Assembly (NCBI GenBank): GCA_029216955.1
Contig: JANAVB010031417.1
Location: 20,561,278 to 20,625,277 of the forward strand
Reading direction: 5' to 3'
DNA: 64,000 nucleotides
DNA from: Iris pallida
Lineage: Eukaryota; Streptophyta; Magnoliopsida; Asparagales; Iridaceae
The notes under the pieces were generated by a model that saw only the letters and a list, made by a program, of their open reading frames with translations, searched no databases and was not told the origin of the DNA. This document shows positions 37,901 through 48,310 of this stretch, in pieces. The translations under genes were made by a program, and so were the position numbers. The stretch's first letter is position 1. Each line of letters opens with the position of its first letter.

Positions 37901-38629
37901 GCCAAGGGACCAATTTATGCTGCAAAAATATGGCCAAGCTACTGTGTTAATGGGTTCAGGTTCAGGTCAACAACTTGCCCGATCAGAGACAACTTTGTGG
38001 ATCTCGACTCCACCAAAAACAGCTGTTTGTGTATCAGATCTTCGAACTACAAAGATGTTGATGCGGGCAACGATTTCTACGGCATCCTACGGGAGATTGT
38101 GGAGCTGACATATAGTTATGGAATAGAGCCTGCTAAGATTGTGTTATTCAGGTGTGATTGGTTCGATCCGATTGAAGGTCAAGGTTGGAAAGTAGACAAG
38201 CACGGTCTTGTGGATATAAACTATCGGCGTCGATATCAAGCCTATGAACCATTTGTCCTATCAAGTCAGGCTCAGCTCGTGTACTTCACAAGTTATCCTA
38301 AACGGGGAACAACAAGGTCGGACTGGTGGGCAGTATACAAGACCAAAGCTAGAAATACCTTTGAGGTTGACGATATAGCTTATCAAGAGGATGAACTACC
38401 TCTTGTAACAAATAATATAGAAGTGGACAATACGGAAGTTCCTCATTACACATCTAATTGTGTAGAAGAAGTAGAATTATCCGAAGAGGAAGATGCAGAT
38501 GAAAGTGAAGATGTAGAGGAGGAGGAAGAAGAAGAAGAAGAAGAAGAAGAAGAAGAAGAAGAAGAAGAAGAAGAAGAAGAAGAAGAAGAAGAGCTAAACG
38601 AACAAGATGAATTTTCAGAAGAGGATTAA
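34975..38629 (+). pseudogene. TNP2-type CACTA transposase (one frameshift)
   Basis: Exons by splice motifs: 34975-37588, 37669-37768, 37853-38629; the phases join. Start ATG at 34975. The N-terminal transposase-associated domain (KCPCVKCHN, about residue 45) is followed by the Transposase_21 (TNP2) core, ending with a DVMHIEKNVFDNI motif. Then come a DUF4218-like region (SYEARVGGPVEYRWMYPFER), a DUF4216-like region in the last exon, and an acidic tail of about 25 Glu encoded by a (GAA)n run at 38519-38590. Domain names are from family memory. The frame breaks near 35505, where one T appears to be missing; downstream it is open to the end. It would bind and cut the CACTA termini if the frame were intact. 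It overlaps no other gene. Confidence 0.85.
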
Positions 38630-38662
38630 ATTGTACGACGCGGAGGACGTCGCGGAGGACGT

Positions 38663-38911
38663 TATCTTTAGTGACACTTTTGTGACAGATATTTTCCAAA
38701 AATCTGTGATGTATTTAGTGACACTTTTGAGACTATGATATTTTCCAAAAATCTGTGATGTATTTAGTGACACTTTTGGGACTATGATATTTTTCAAAAA
38801 TCTGTGATGTATTTAGTGACACTTTTGGGACTATGATATTTTTCAAAAATCTGTGATGTATTTAGTGACACTTTTGGGACTATGATATTTTTCAAAAATC
38901 TGTGATGTCTA
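38663..38911 (+). repeat. 49-bp tandem repeat, about five copies
   Basis: TCTGTGATGT recurs at 38703, 38752, 38801, 38850 and 38899, an exact 49-base period. Each unit contains TTTAGTGACACTTTT and a CAAAAATCTGTGATG block. It begins just after the transposase stop and ends just before the second CACTA gene, so it may act as a terminator or a promoter of one of them (inference). Confidence 0.93.
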
Positions 38912-38936
38912 TCATATAAATATGTTATTATCAGGT

Positions 38937-40905
38937 ATGGCAGGAGGACGACGCGGACGACGTCATCATACGGGTCAGTCCAGTGTGCCTCGGGATAGGG
39001 AGGCAGATTTCGTACCCTCATCCTCATCTCCGAGTACGCCAGTGTACAGTACTGTTCCCGGTCCATTACCGGGATAGGGCAGTTCCAGCAGGTTGGTGAC
39101 TGATCTTCCCTCGTCGTCCAGCATTCCACCATCGTCGTCCAGCATTCCTCCGGCGTCCAGCATTCCTCCTGCGTCCAGCACTCCTCCTGCCGACGGCTCC
39201 ATGGGGAGAGCCGACGCCCAGCATATGGAGGACGGGGATGAGATTGATCCTGACCAGGCAGGAGGTGATAGCGACCCTCCATGCGCTCCACCGGGCTAGA
39301 CGCGGATGGAGATTTGGACGGACGGGCCTACGAAGTAAGTTAATTAGTTAATATATATTTCTCAAATGATTATATGTTCATATATATTCATGAAATTTAT
39401 TATTTTATAGATATCGGCCTCCTGCAGTACAGAGAGCGCTGGGAAGATTTCTGAGGGAGAACTATGGTGGGGCGTGGATTAACTATTCAGATGCTCCCGC
39501 CGATAGGAAGGCCTTTTGGTTGGCCCACTTCAAGGTAAAAATTTTATTTATTTTTAAATTTTAATAATTATTTTTGTATATTATACAACTTTTCTATTTG
39601 ACTTCTCGTAGAGGACCTACTTCTATCCACCACACCGGGCGGCGAAGATCGAGGGCCAATTTCCTGCCGTCGCAGGCAAGCTCATTCGTGATGCGATCCG
39701 CGACCAGAAGGATCGTGACCGCGCCGGAAAGCCGATCCAAGGTTGGATCACGCCAGAGCAGTGGATTGCGATGAAGGCTAGATTCGACGAGGACGGGTAC
39801 CGGCAGCGGTCTGAGAAGGCCAAGATGGCGCGGTCGAGCGCCGGTAAGTGGTGTGGTGGCTCCATTCCTATGACGGAGCATTTTTGTCGTCTGGTACGTT
39901 TCCTATGACGGACATCATTTTATATATAGTTGGAAAGAATGTTTAATACTAATAATAGATAAATATATATTTTAACAGGTAAAAAAGGGTGAGGACCCCA
40001 ACATGGTGACCGTCTTCCTGGTCACCCATCGGAGGGCTGGGGAGTTCATTGACGAGAGGGCGACGCAGGCATATGTACGTTCTATCCTTTATATTAATTT
40101 ACTATAACTTAGAAAACAGGAAAATAGATATCAATATAGACTTTAGCAAACACTTAGACGTTAGCAAACATTATTCTAGGCCGAGTTTCTTCGGCTACAA
40201 GAGGAGGCGGCTGCTGCTGCTGCTGCTAGTGCGCCAGCAGAGGGAGGGGCTGGTACTTCCTTGCAGCCGCCTACAGCTCCATCGCCGGACGACCTCTGGA
40301 TGACCGCCGTTGGTGGTCTTCAGAAAGGTACGTACTACGGTACGGGATCCTACGGCGCCTATTTGGCTTCAGAGTCATCCCGGGCCCCCTCTGTCAGTGC
40401 GCAGTCTCCAGCTTCGCAGGCGTCATCACAGGCGCATGATATTGCTCGTCAGCTCCAGGAGCTGCGTCGCGAGTTGCAGCAGCAGATTTCTGAGGCAGCT
40501 GGGGCCGAGCGACGATCCGACGATCCGACGATCACCGGACGATTTGATGCGATCGAGCGCAGTATGCAGGAGATGATGACTCTGCAGCAGGCTACAGCTG
40601 CTAACTTGCACACGCTCACCGAGTCTACGCAGCGCACAGAGCGTAGACAGGTCGAGCTGGAGGGGACGCAGATCGCCATGTCTGCCACACTCAATCAGGT
40701 ACAGACTTCGCTTCAGGAGAGTAGTCGGAGGATGGTGAGTGCCCTGGCTGTGCATGCTGAGCGACTGCGAGAGATAGAGCAGCGTCCTCCCGGTCCATCG
40801 ACGGCGCCGACTCCAGACGTTTCACTGCCTCCGGACGTTGCACAGCTCACACAGGAGCAGTACGACATCATTTTATCCCAGATGCGCAGCCGGGGTCCTT
40901 TGTGA
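38937..40905 (+). pseudogene. Second CACTA gene, PF03004-type (Ptta/En/Spm) protein, five exons
   Basis: Exons: 38937-39334, 39411-39534, 39612-39893, 39979-40074, 40180-40905; all introns are GT-AG and all phases join (541 codons plus stop). Exon 1 encodes a basic, Ser/Pro-rich N-terminus with two in-frame TAG codons near 39076 and 39297. An in-frame ATG at 39306 follows both, so a shorter protein of about 418 residues could still be made. Exons 2-4 hold the conserved region (RALGRFL, YGGAWINYSDAP, then QWIAMKARFDEDGY). Exon 5 is Ala- and Gln-rich and predicted coiled coil (LQELRRELQQQI). In the En/Spm system the second protein binds subterminal repeats and helps transposition; the same role here is inference. 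Confidence 0.8.
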
Positions 40906-41243
40906 TGTCTTTTTTATTATTTGTTGTTGATACACTTGTTTCTCTGTTTGTGAGACTCTTATTTGTGGTTGACTTGTATTGGTTGAGATACTTCTTTCTC
41001 TGCTTTCGAGACTTTTATTAGTTGTATTGGGTGATGATATTGCTCCATCGTCTTTTATTGGTTGTATTGCTTGTTAGACTTTTATTGTTTGTAGACTTTT
41101 ATTGATTATAAACTTTTATTGGTTGTAGACTTGTTTTGCCATTTATCTGCGACGGGGATGACGAATATACCTACGCTGGGTTATAAGCGATGTTCTGATA
41201 TACAAAGGAGGTGCTGCCCAAATTTTAAAAAAATATAATGTGT
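40906..41243. other. 3' flank of the second CACTA gene
   Basis: T-rich sequence with four imperfect repeats of a GACTTTTATTGGTTGTA-like block (40960-41130). It is probably the 3' UTR. No further gene. Confidence 0.5.
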
Positions 41244-41584
41244 ATTTTTGTGATGATGTGTGTCTGTGTTTACAGTGAATGTGAAATACAGTGTTCGGAA
41301 CCATCGACAGTTTCGATTACTGTTGTATGTTTTATCTTGGATGGAAAGAGCAACAGTTCAGGGTGTACTTCTGAGAGCTTCATTTTCACGGCCTTCACTT
41401 TCTCGGGATGTCGTAAAGGATCCCGAGAAGGTGAAGGACGTGAAGAGGAAGCTCTGAGAAGTGCACCCTGAACTGTTGCTCTTTCTATCCAAGATAAAAT
41501 ATAGAACAATAAGCGAAACTGTCGATGGTTCGAACACTGCACTTCACACACACTGTAAACACAGATACACAGCATAACAAAAAT
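41244..41584. repeat. Second long inverted repeat (hairpin) of the CACTA element
   Basis: Arm 41244-41409 is the inverse complement of 41420-41584 with roughly 12-15% mismatch, and the loop is about 10 bases (GTCGTAAAGG region). The pairing is imperfect throughout, as in a microRNA-type fold-back. It lies between the second gene and the 3' subterminal repeats. Confidence 0.9.
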
Positions 41585-41616
41585 AGCAATTATTTTTTTA
41601 AAATTTTTTTTTATAC

Positions 41617-41975
41617 CATCTGCGACGTATAGCGACGTTCGGCGACGTCTAGCGACGGAGAGAAGACGTCGCTATACGTCGCTAACGTGCTGACGTGGCT
41701 GACATGCCATGTCATCGTATCTAATGGTCAATGCGTCGCTAAGTTGTCGCCCTACGTCGCCAATCTGGCGACATACACTGTAGTCGCTAGACGTCGCTAA
41801 ATTAGCGACGTCTAGCGACAAGTCATCTAACGTCGCAAATAGCGACGAACTGCGACGAATTGGCCATCTGCGACAAGCCATTACGCGACGTCAAATTTTC
41901 GTCGCTAAATCCGTCGCAGTTCTGGTTTAGCGACGGATTTTCCTCATTTAGCGACGTATTCTAACGTCGCTAATA
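41617..41975. promoter_or_regulatory. 3' subterminal repeat array of the CACTA element
   Basis: About twenty copies of GCGACGT, ACGTCGC or CGTCGCTA in both orientations. Denser than the 5' array and with the same core, which marks it as the matching transposase-binding end. Confidence 0.78.
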
Positions 41976-43328
41976 TGTGTTATTTTAGTAGTGTATGATG
42001 AGATCTTTTCGCATGTCGTCAAGCATTCGTCTATTCGGATGGTGCTAACATTGGCAGCCAGTCTCGACTTGGAGGTCGAGCAGATGGACGTGAAGACGAC
42101 ATTCCTCCACAGTGACCTTGACGATGAGTTATACATGGAGCAGCCAGAGGATTCTGTGAGAAGGGCAAGTCACATTTGGTCTGCCGGTTGAGGAAGAGCT
42201 TGTATGGTCTGAAGGAGGCTCTGAGGCAGTGGTACAGGAAGTTCGAGTCGTTTATGGGGGAGCATGGCTATGCATGGACGACGTCGGATCACTGTGTATT
42301 TGTGAGATATTTTGTCGATGATGATTTCATTATTTTATTGCTCTATGTAGATGACATGCTATTAGTGGGTCGGAATGCCACTAGGATAGCGGAGTTGAAG
42401 CGCCAACTAGGCGCGGCCTTCTCTATGATGGATTTGGGTAAGACTATTCTTGGGATGGAGATCAGCTGAGAGAGAGAGAGTACAAGTGGGTACACTTGTC
42501 CCAAAAGAAGTATATTCACCGGGTACTTCATCGTTTCGGTATGGACAGGTCGAAAAAAGTGAGTTGCCACCTTGCGACTCACTTTAAGTTCATTGAGGAG
42601 CAGTGTCCATCTACCGAGGACGAAAAAGAAGATATGGAACGGGTTCCATATGCTTCAGCTGTGGGGAGCCTTATGTATGCTATGGTGTGTACGAGGCCAG
42701 ATATCGCTCATGCAGTTGGCACAGTTAGCAGGTATCTTTCAAATCCTGGAATGGTACATTGGAGTGCGGTCAAGTGGATTCTACGATACCTTCAGGGCAC
42801 TGCCGATTGGAGATTTTCTTTTGGTGGTGACGAGCCGAAGCTGGTTGGGTATACCGACGCTGATATGGCTGGAGATGTAGACTCGAGACGATCGACTTCG
42901 GGCTATGTAATGATGTTTGCCGGAGGAGCGGTATCGTGGCAGTCGCGGTTGCAGAAGTGTGTTGCCTTGTCGACGACGGAGGCGGAATACATTGCGGCGA
43001 CGGAGGATTGCATGGAGCTGCTGTGGATGAAAAATCTGTTACAGGAAATGGGGCTGAAGCAAGAGCAGTATACTTTGCTTTGCGACAGTCAGAGTGCTAT
43101 TCACCTTGTGAAGAACCAGACATTTCATAGTCGGTCTAAGCACATTGAGACTCGGTATCATTGGATACGAGATGTGGTTGAGAAGAAGGACGCGATGCTT
43201 GAGAAGGTCCATACTGATGACAATGAAGCGGACATGCTCACGAAGGTTCTACCAAGGGAGAAGTTTGAGTACTACAAGAGGATCGTCGGAATGACGAGTT
43301 CCTCCACCTAGTTGTGAAGGAAGAGATT

Positions 43329-44061
43329 TGTTGGAGTGGGTGGGGTTCCCAACCTATGTGGAGAATACCCCGGAGAGCGACGAGCGCCATCCGTGTGTCG
43401 GAGAAGCTCGGAGAGTACATGGATCCTATTTTGGAACATATATGGTAAGGAAATATATGATTGGATTTCCATATTTACTTTGATCATATATTTATGATTG
43501 GACCCTTCATATAGTAGCTTTCCATATAATTGGGTTTCCAATTATGACAAGCCAATTATGATTAGATTTCCATTAAATATATGATTGATGCATATTGGAA
43601 GTTTCCATATATATTGGCCTTCCATGTATGGATTACCAACGGCTTATAAAAGGGTGATTCATGCTAGTTGTAAAATCATCTCAAAACAAGAGTGCTTTAC
43701 AATCTTTGAGAGAGAGAGAGGATTAAGGACTATTGTGAAGGAGAGATTGCTTCGAATAATTTTTCGGCATCTCTTGTTCTTCGGAGTCCGCAATCAAATT
43801 TTTTTTTTCTTTCAAGTGAGTTGTGGTGATCCGTATTGGATCGGAAGGAGCTTGTAGAGGGTGTATTCTCTTTATTCCATTAGTGGAGGTTCTTCAGGGT
43901 TGGACTCCGATCGTCCCGTGATTTTTTTCGTAAGGGTTTTCCACGTCAAAAATCTTTGTGTCTGCGATTGTGTTTGACATTTTTGGTTTGTGTGCTTTTG
44001 CTCGGTTCTCTCGCAGGACTTTCTGGTTTGGGGGAACGGTTTTCGCGCTTCGTTCCCAACA
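43329..44061 (+). repeat. 3' LTR of the interrupted Copia element (733 bp)
   Basis: Begins TGTTGGAGTGGG immediately after the purine tract and ends CCCAACA. Shorter (GA)n run than the 5' LTR; otherwise collinear with it. Confidence 0.93.
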
Positions 44062-45230
44062 TATTCATATGAAAATCTATTACATGTCCTTAACACTTGC
44101 TACAAAGAAAGCCTACTACAAAGAATAAGCCTAAAAATACAGCTAGGCGTATCACTTTGACTTCTCGGCATAGACGTATCACTCTGATGTCTCAGCGTAG
44201 ACGCATCAAAGCAAACCACTTCCTTGTCAACGTGCGAGTGCTTCGGCTAATGAAGCAGTTATAGAGCAGAAACGTGGGTTGGCAATAAATCCAAACCCAG
44301 CGGCGCTTCAAACATAACGAAAGTCGGGGCATGACGACCCCGATCTTTGGATACAACAGGCACCCAACGCCATCTTGTAGAAGAATACTGCCGACATGGG
44401 GCTCAAACATAAGCTGTTGCGTCCATAGCAAACTCGGCACATCTCAGTCTTCTGAAGGAGTTCATCGTCAAAACTTATTCGAACAAGGAGATCCACAATC
44501 CAAAGTGCAACATCTTGCCACGGAGGAGGATCGGTCGAGTTCATCTTCGTCGAGAAGTCGAGAGAAAGACGAGCAAACTCTCTCACAACTGCTGCTATTT
44601 ATAGGCCAGGACAAATCACACCCATGCGCCAAGTGGCAACTTCTCCAAAATCAGTGCAATGAACTCGCATTAATGGTGATGAATCTGCCACATCGAATTC
44701 AGTTAAGTCTCATTAATTCGAGTCTCAAAAGACTCGTCAAAGCTGACCAAAGGAGATGCGCCACGTAGCAGATGCGTTCCTCAGCACCATGCACACCATG
44801 CTGATGCGCCCAGTGATGCACAGACAGATGCGTCCAATGATGCACAGACAGCTGCGCCCAATAATGCACAGACATGCGTCCACTTGGGCTCTCCACCCAT
44901 GACAGCATTTAATGCTAATTGACAGAAATGACAGCAACACGCTCCCCAAAGACTGAGCAGTTGACAACTTTTTCAGAAAACGAAGAGCTGCCGACGTCAG
45001 CTTCATCATTACCCATTTTGTCCGTTACAATCGTGCTCTGCTACGTGGCCGACTGATCATCCGCATGCGCCTAAAAAGTCATGCGCCAAGACTTGCTTTT
45101 GACTCCTAAAAGTCATGAGTCAAGTCTCCTCATGCGTCAGATCCAGGGGCATCTTGACTGATTACTCTTCACCAAATCCGAGACCTCCGAACTCGAGTGA
45201 CTCTTGTGGTTACCGGAGAGAGACATAAAA

Positions 45231-46147
45231 TTATGTCTGGGTGGCAAAAGATAAGTTGATCAAGCCACGGGAGCGTATTACTCCTTTAATTAATAAAAAA
45301 TGGTGGGAACTGGAAATAGTAGGTCCAAAAACATGCAATTAATGCAACGTAAAATAATAATATTAACACTGCTTATGGTTTCCATTTACACAAACATCAC
45401 ATGTGCATTGTGGCCCCTAACTCATAAACAAACAACATAATTTCAAACATCTTATTCTTTCCAAATTGAAGTTTACTAGTTTGTTCTTGCTAGGAGTACC
45501 AAACAAAAAATAAATCCAACAACCTACCAAAATTCATGATCAAACAAAACCCACACATATAAAACCTATACAACCTAGCAAAATCCTAAATAACTGTACA
45601 TAAAAACTATGAAAATAAATCCTAAAGTAGCCCTAAAAAGGTCTTCTTAGATTAACATAAAGCCATGCACAAGAAAAGAAAACATAAATGAGTTTAAAAA
45701 TTATCTTCGAATAATTCTTTTTCATTTAATTGGAAATGACTATGATGATGTCTACGATGAAAAAGATAAAAGAGAGGAAGGTGCGGAATCATTCTTTCTC
45801 TTATAATTTACAGACTAATTAGGGTTCTTTCTTCTTCGATCTTTATTAAAGGGGTTTAGTAGCCAACCACCAGGATAAAACATGACTATTTTATTCATTT
45901 TAAGTTTTTCGTCAACTCTGTTAGGGTAGTCAGTTTTATAGTTATAGCTGAGATATATTAGTATAATATTAAAGTATATATGATATTAAGTTGTAAAAAT
46001 GTGATAGTTGAGAGTATTTAATTACAATTAAGCCTAATAATTTTTATAAGGGCCAATTAGTATTGGTTATCAAATTCAAACAGTACTTAGAGCCAATTTG
46101 GTTGTAATTACTTTTTGTTTTGAGGATTTTTTTTAGCTCAAATGTAA
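45231..46147. other. Intergenic, nothing recognised
   Basis: AT-rich. Contains AAACAAAACCCACACA-type low-complexity sequence but no gene or element that I can support. Confidence 0.55.
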
Positions 46148-46908
46148 GAGTAATTCTATGATTACAACCAAAAGGGGTTGTAACCTTTTACAACCTTCAC
46201 GTGGCGGTTGCCAGCTGTTGGGTATGCACTGATACCACTAATTGGGAGATAGCTTACCCACTTAACGTGGGAGCTACAATGAGTTGAAGTTTAGCTTATC
46301 CGCTTAACACGGAGGCTAGAAAAAAGAAAAAGAAAAACAAACATACAAAAGACAAGAGAATTAACGAGGTTCGGCTATGTGCCTACGTCCTCGGACAACA
46401 ATAGTTCTTTTCTTTCTTCCTCCACTAAGAATAGTGGGATTACAGAGTTACAAACTCTCTCTTGGATACACTCAAGAGGATCTCTCTCATACACAAGTAT
46501 GGAAGACACTTTGATGAAGAAGCACCCGAGGTAGAAGCACCGCCCGGAAGAACACCGCAAGCAAGGAGCACCAACACTTCTAGCACCAAGATCACAAGGG
46601 AAGATTAACCCAAACATCTCCCAAACCATCTCCTTATATAGCCATAAGGAAATGAACCTTCTCCTCCAAGATTCGTTCATGCAAGATGAATGAACCTTGG
46701 GAACTCCACAAGTCTTTAGACTTTCTCCAAGGTGAATGAACCTTGGGAACTCCAAATCCTCTCTCCAATTAAGGAGGGACCACCCAACACCAGCTAGTCT
46801 CCTCTTCCCATATGGGGTAGGGGACGAGAGAGACAATTTACAACCAGTACGACGATTGTAAAATTTTACAACCACATTTGTTTGGTTGTAAACTTAGCAT
46901 TTTTGCAA
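46148..46908. mobile_element. MITE with TTACAACCA-type inverted repeats, split by a solo LTR
   Basis: The left side (GATTACAACCAAAAGGGG, then TTTTACAACC) and the right side (inverted: GTTTACAACCAAACAAATG, then TTTTACAATC) form imperfect inverted repeats of about 45 bases. Removing the solo LTR at 46216-46789 leaves an element of roughly 180 bp. Its outer limits are approximate and no TSD is certain. Confidence 0.6.
46216..46789 (-). repeat. Solo LTR (574 bp) with perfect target duplication
   Basis: It starts TGTTGGGT and ends ACCCAACA on the plus strand, with CCAGC on both sides (46211-46215 and 46790-46794). The orientation is inferred from a TATATAAGG-like box on the minus strand (about 46633) and from GCCGAACCTCGTTAA near its minus-strand 3' end, a pattern common in plant Copia LTRs. 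No internal region remains, so it arose by recombination between LTRs. Confidence 0.85.
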
Positions 46909-48310
46909 ATGTATATAATGTTGAGGGATAACCTTTTGGCTAGGCCAAATTAATGCTTTCATTCATCTGGGGCTGAAATTTTCATCTTGAAATGCCCAGC
47001 CAATATATGTTCCAAAAATGTCTCTCTAACCAAACTTCCATTCATAAACTATATTCAAACTATGAAATTTGATTTAGAAATGCTATTCCTCGCCCAAAAG
47101 AATTTGAGTTTTACGATCTTCCATAATATAGCAGCTGATATGACAAATTTTAATGATAAAAAAGATGACCATAAAAATCATGTTTGAGAAATTTTGAAGG
47201 AGATATTGATTTTTGTGTGCATTATTATTTCTACCCAATTTGTGTGGAATCTTATTCTCTATACATTTATAAGATAGTAAATAAGATTGCATAAATAAAA
47301 TCAATATTTAGTCAGAAAGTTTGTTACACAATAATAAATTTTAATAAATTAAAAAATGAAAAAATTTCTGAAAAATAAAATATAAGGAAACATGCATGGA
47401 TTCTGTCAGACTAGCAAAATCCATGCAATATTGGGGTTTGGTGATAAATGCATGATTTATTTAAAAGATTAGGGAAAATTAGAAAACATTAGGAAAATAA
47501 ATCGTGCACGTTAGGAAACATTAGGAAATAAATTAAAAGATTAGGATATATTAAGAAACAAAATTAATTCATTAGAAAACATTAGAAAACATTTTAAAAA
47601 AAATTGGATAAAAAATAAGATTTCAACCAAAAAAAATAGCCCAATTTTTAAGATTTCAAAATATAAAATTAAATAAGATTGCATCCAACAAATGGAAGCC
47701 AACATTTTAAAATCAAACCATTTAAAAAAAAAAAAAATCTTATTTTCAGAATATTAAAGACAAAACTTTCTTCTTCTTCTTTTTTTGTAAATTTTAATCC
47801 TATAATTTTAGATATAAATATGTACCATATGATTAATACTATGGTCATTGCCATGTTAGATCTTTTGGGTGATGATTAGCTATTCTGAATTTGATGCGGC
47901 TATTCCGAAAGTCGGTGTACAAAATAACATTTATTCCATAGTTGCCTTCGTTTCACAATTTTGTAAGTAGTGGTCAAAGAACCTTAAAACATGCATTCAA
48001 TATAAGGACCTTTTCCTAGATTTTTCCCTACGTTTTCGGGTTGCCCTAAAAAAAGAGAGTGAAGTTTCGCATTCATAGGCGTGATTCAACCTTGTTCGTA
48101 CAAAGCGTCCTACATGCATGCATGTATGCACATTCCCTCTCGCCATAGAGATTTGCAATTTAGAATGGAGTTATGTACATTCCAACAAAAGTTTGCAACT
48201 TTCATGAGCGCACAATTCTGATCGATTGCATGCAAAGTCCAACTGCTCGAGTTAACCTTCAAATCTCTATATGAATATTTAAGATCAGTAGATGTTACTA
48301 AAGTTATTTG
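46909..48310. other. Upstream flank of the TBL locus, with a diverged copy of its intron
   Basis: The segment 47302-47845 is collinear with 56228-56775 inside the TBL intron (see the repeat entry). The rest is AT-rich. The TBL promoter should lie at about 47880-48310 but I cannot mark a TATA box with confidence. Confidence 0.5.
47302..47845 (+). repeat. Diverged duplicate of the TBL intron segment 56228-56775
   Basis: The two share, in order: TTTAGTCAGAAAGTTTG, CACAATAATAAATTTTAA, ATATAAGGAAACATGCA, several AGGAAACATTAGGAAAT repeats, GATTTCAACCAAAAAAA, TTGCATCCAACAAATGGAAG, a CTTATTTTCAGAATATTAA block, then ATAAATATGTACCATATGATTAAT. Identity looks high, about 85-90% by eye. It is either an ancient partial gene duplication or a dispersed repeat. 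Confidence 0.85.

Larger units (their letters stand above)
32529..41993 (+). mobile_element. CACTA (En/Spm) DNA transposon, about 9.5 kb
   Basis: It starts CACTACTAAAATA and ends TATTTTAGTAGTG, perfect inverted repeats with the CACTA terminus, flanked by the 3-bp duplication TAT (32526-32528 and 41994-41996). Excising it restores the Copia reverse-transcriptase frame, which proves the boundaries. Subterminal regions (about 32550-32770 and 41617-41975) are packed with TAGCGACGT-type motifs in both orientations. Inside are a TNP2-type transposase gene, a PF03004-type gene, a 49-bp tandem repeat between them and two long inverted repeats. It is close to autonomous in content but has coding lesions. 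Confidence 0.96.
29821..43311 (+). pseudogene. Copia Gag-Pol polyprotein remnant, split by the CACTA insertion
   Basis: The first part is 29821-32528 and the second 41997-43311. Order: Gag; a CCHC knuckle (CYHCGKKGHIKRNC, about 30520); aspartic protease (DSGASAHVSH, about 30705); the pre-integrase motif LWHRRLGHIS (about 31090); integrase DDE core (about 31260-31560); reverse transcriptase, cut after a GVDY motif by the CACTA element and resuming with the segment leading to MDVKTTFL; the YVDD catalytic motif (about 42348); RNase H to the stop at 43311. Lesions seen: in-frame stops near 29968, at 30220, 31134, 31419 and 31959, and frameshifts near 30680, 42150 and 42468. The integrase-before-RT order defines Copia. 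It is non-functional. Confidence 0.92.
29009..44061 (+). mobile_element. Ty1/Copia retrotransposon (decayed), interrupted by a CACTA transposon
   Basis: LTRs are 29009-29755 and 43329-44061, each beginning TGTTGGAGTGGG and ending CCAACA. The 5-bp duplication TATTC lies on both sides (29004-29008 and 44062-44066). A primer-binding site follows the left LTR and a purine tract (GAAGGAAGAGATT) precedes the right one. The two LTRs differ at roughly 4% of the first 350 bases, and the left one has a longer (GA)n run. The polyprotein has at least five nonsense codons and three frameshifts. The CACTA transposon at 32529-41993 later landed in the reverse-transcriptase part of pol. Confidence 0.95.
28937..45225 (-). 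repeat. Candidate solo LTR (minus strand), split by the Copia element at 29009-44061
   Basis: If the Copia element and one copy of its TATTC duplication are removed, 28937-29008 joins 44067-45225 to give about 1231 bp. It starts TGTC and ends GACA on the plus strand, with TG...CA on the minus strand. The flanking 5-mers AAAAA (28932-28936) and TAAAA (45226-45230) match at four of five positions. On the minus strand a TATAAATA box lies at about 44610 and AATAAAG lies at the Copia insertion point, as expected for an LTR promoter and polyadenylation signal. TGACGTCGGC-type as-1-like motifs occur upstream at about 44990. It could instead be another transcribed repeat. Confidence 0.48.

Noticed and set aside
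38663..38911. CRISPR-like array
   Set aside because: The 49-bp units are contiguous without variable spacers; it is a plain tandem repeat in a plant transposon.
41238..41575. Similar proteins on both strands in the same interval
   Set aside because: They mirror each other because the interval is an inverted repeat, so they are not evidence for genes.
44308..44586. Minus-strand 92-codon frame starting MREFARLSLDF
   Set aside because: It follows a TATA-like box in the candidate LTR but has no recognisable domain; kept as leader sequence, not a gene.
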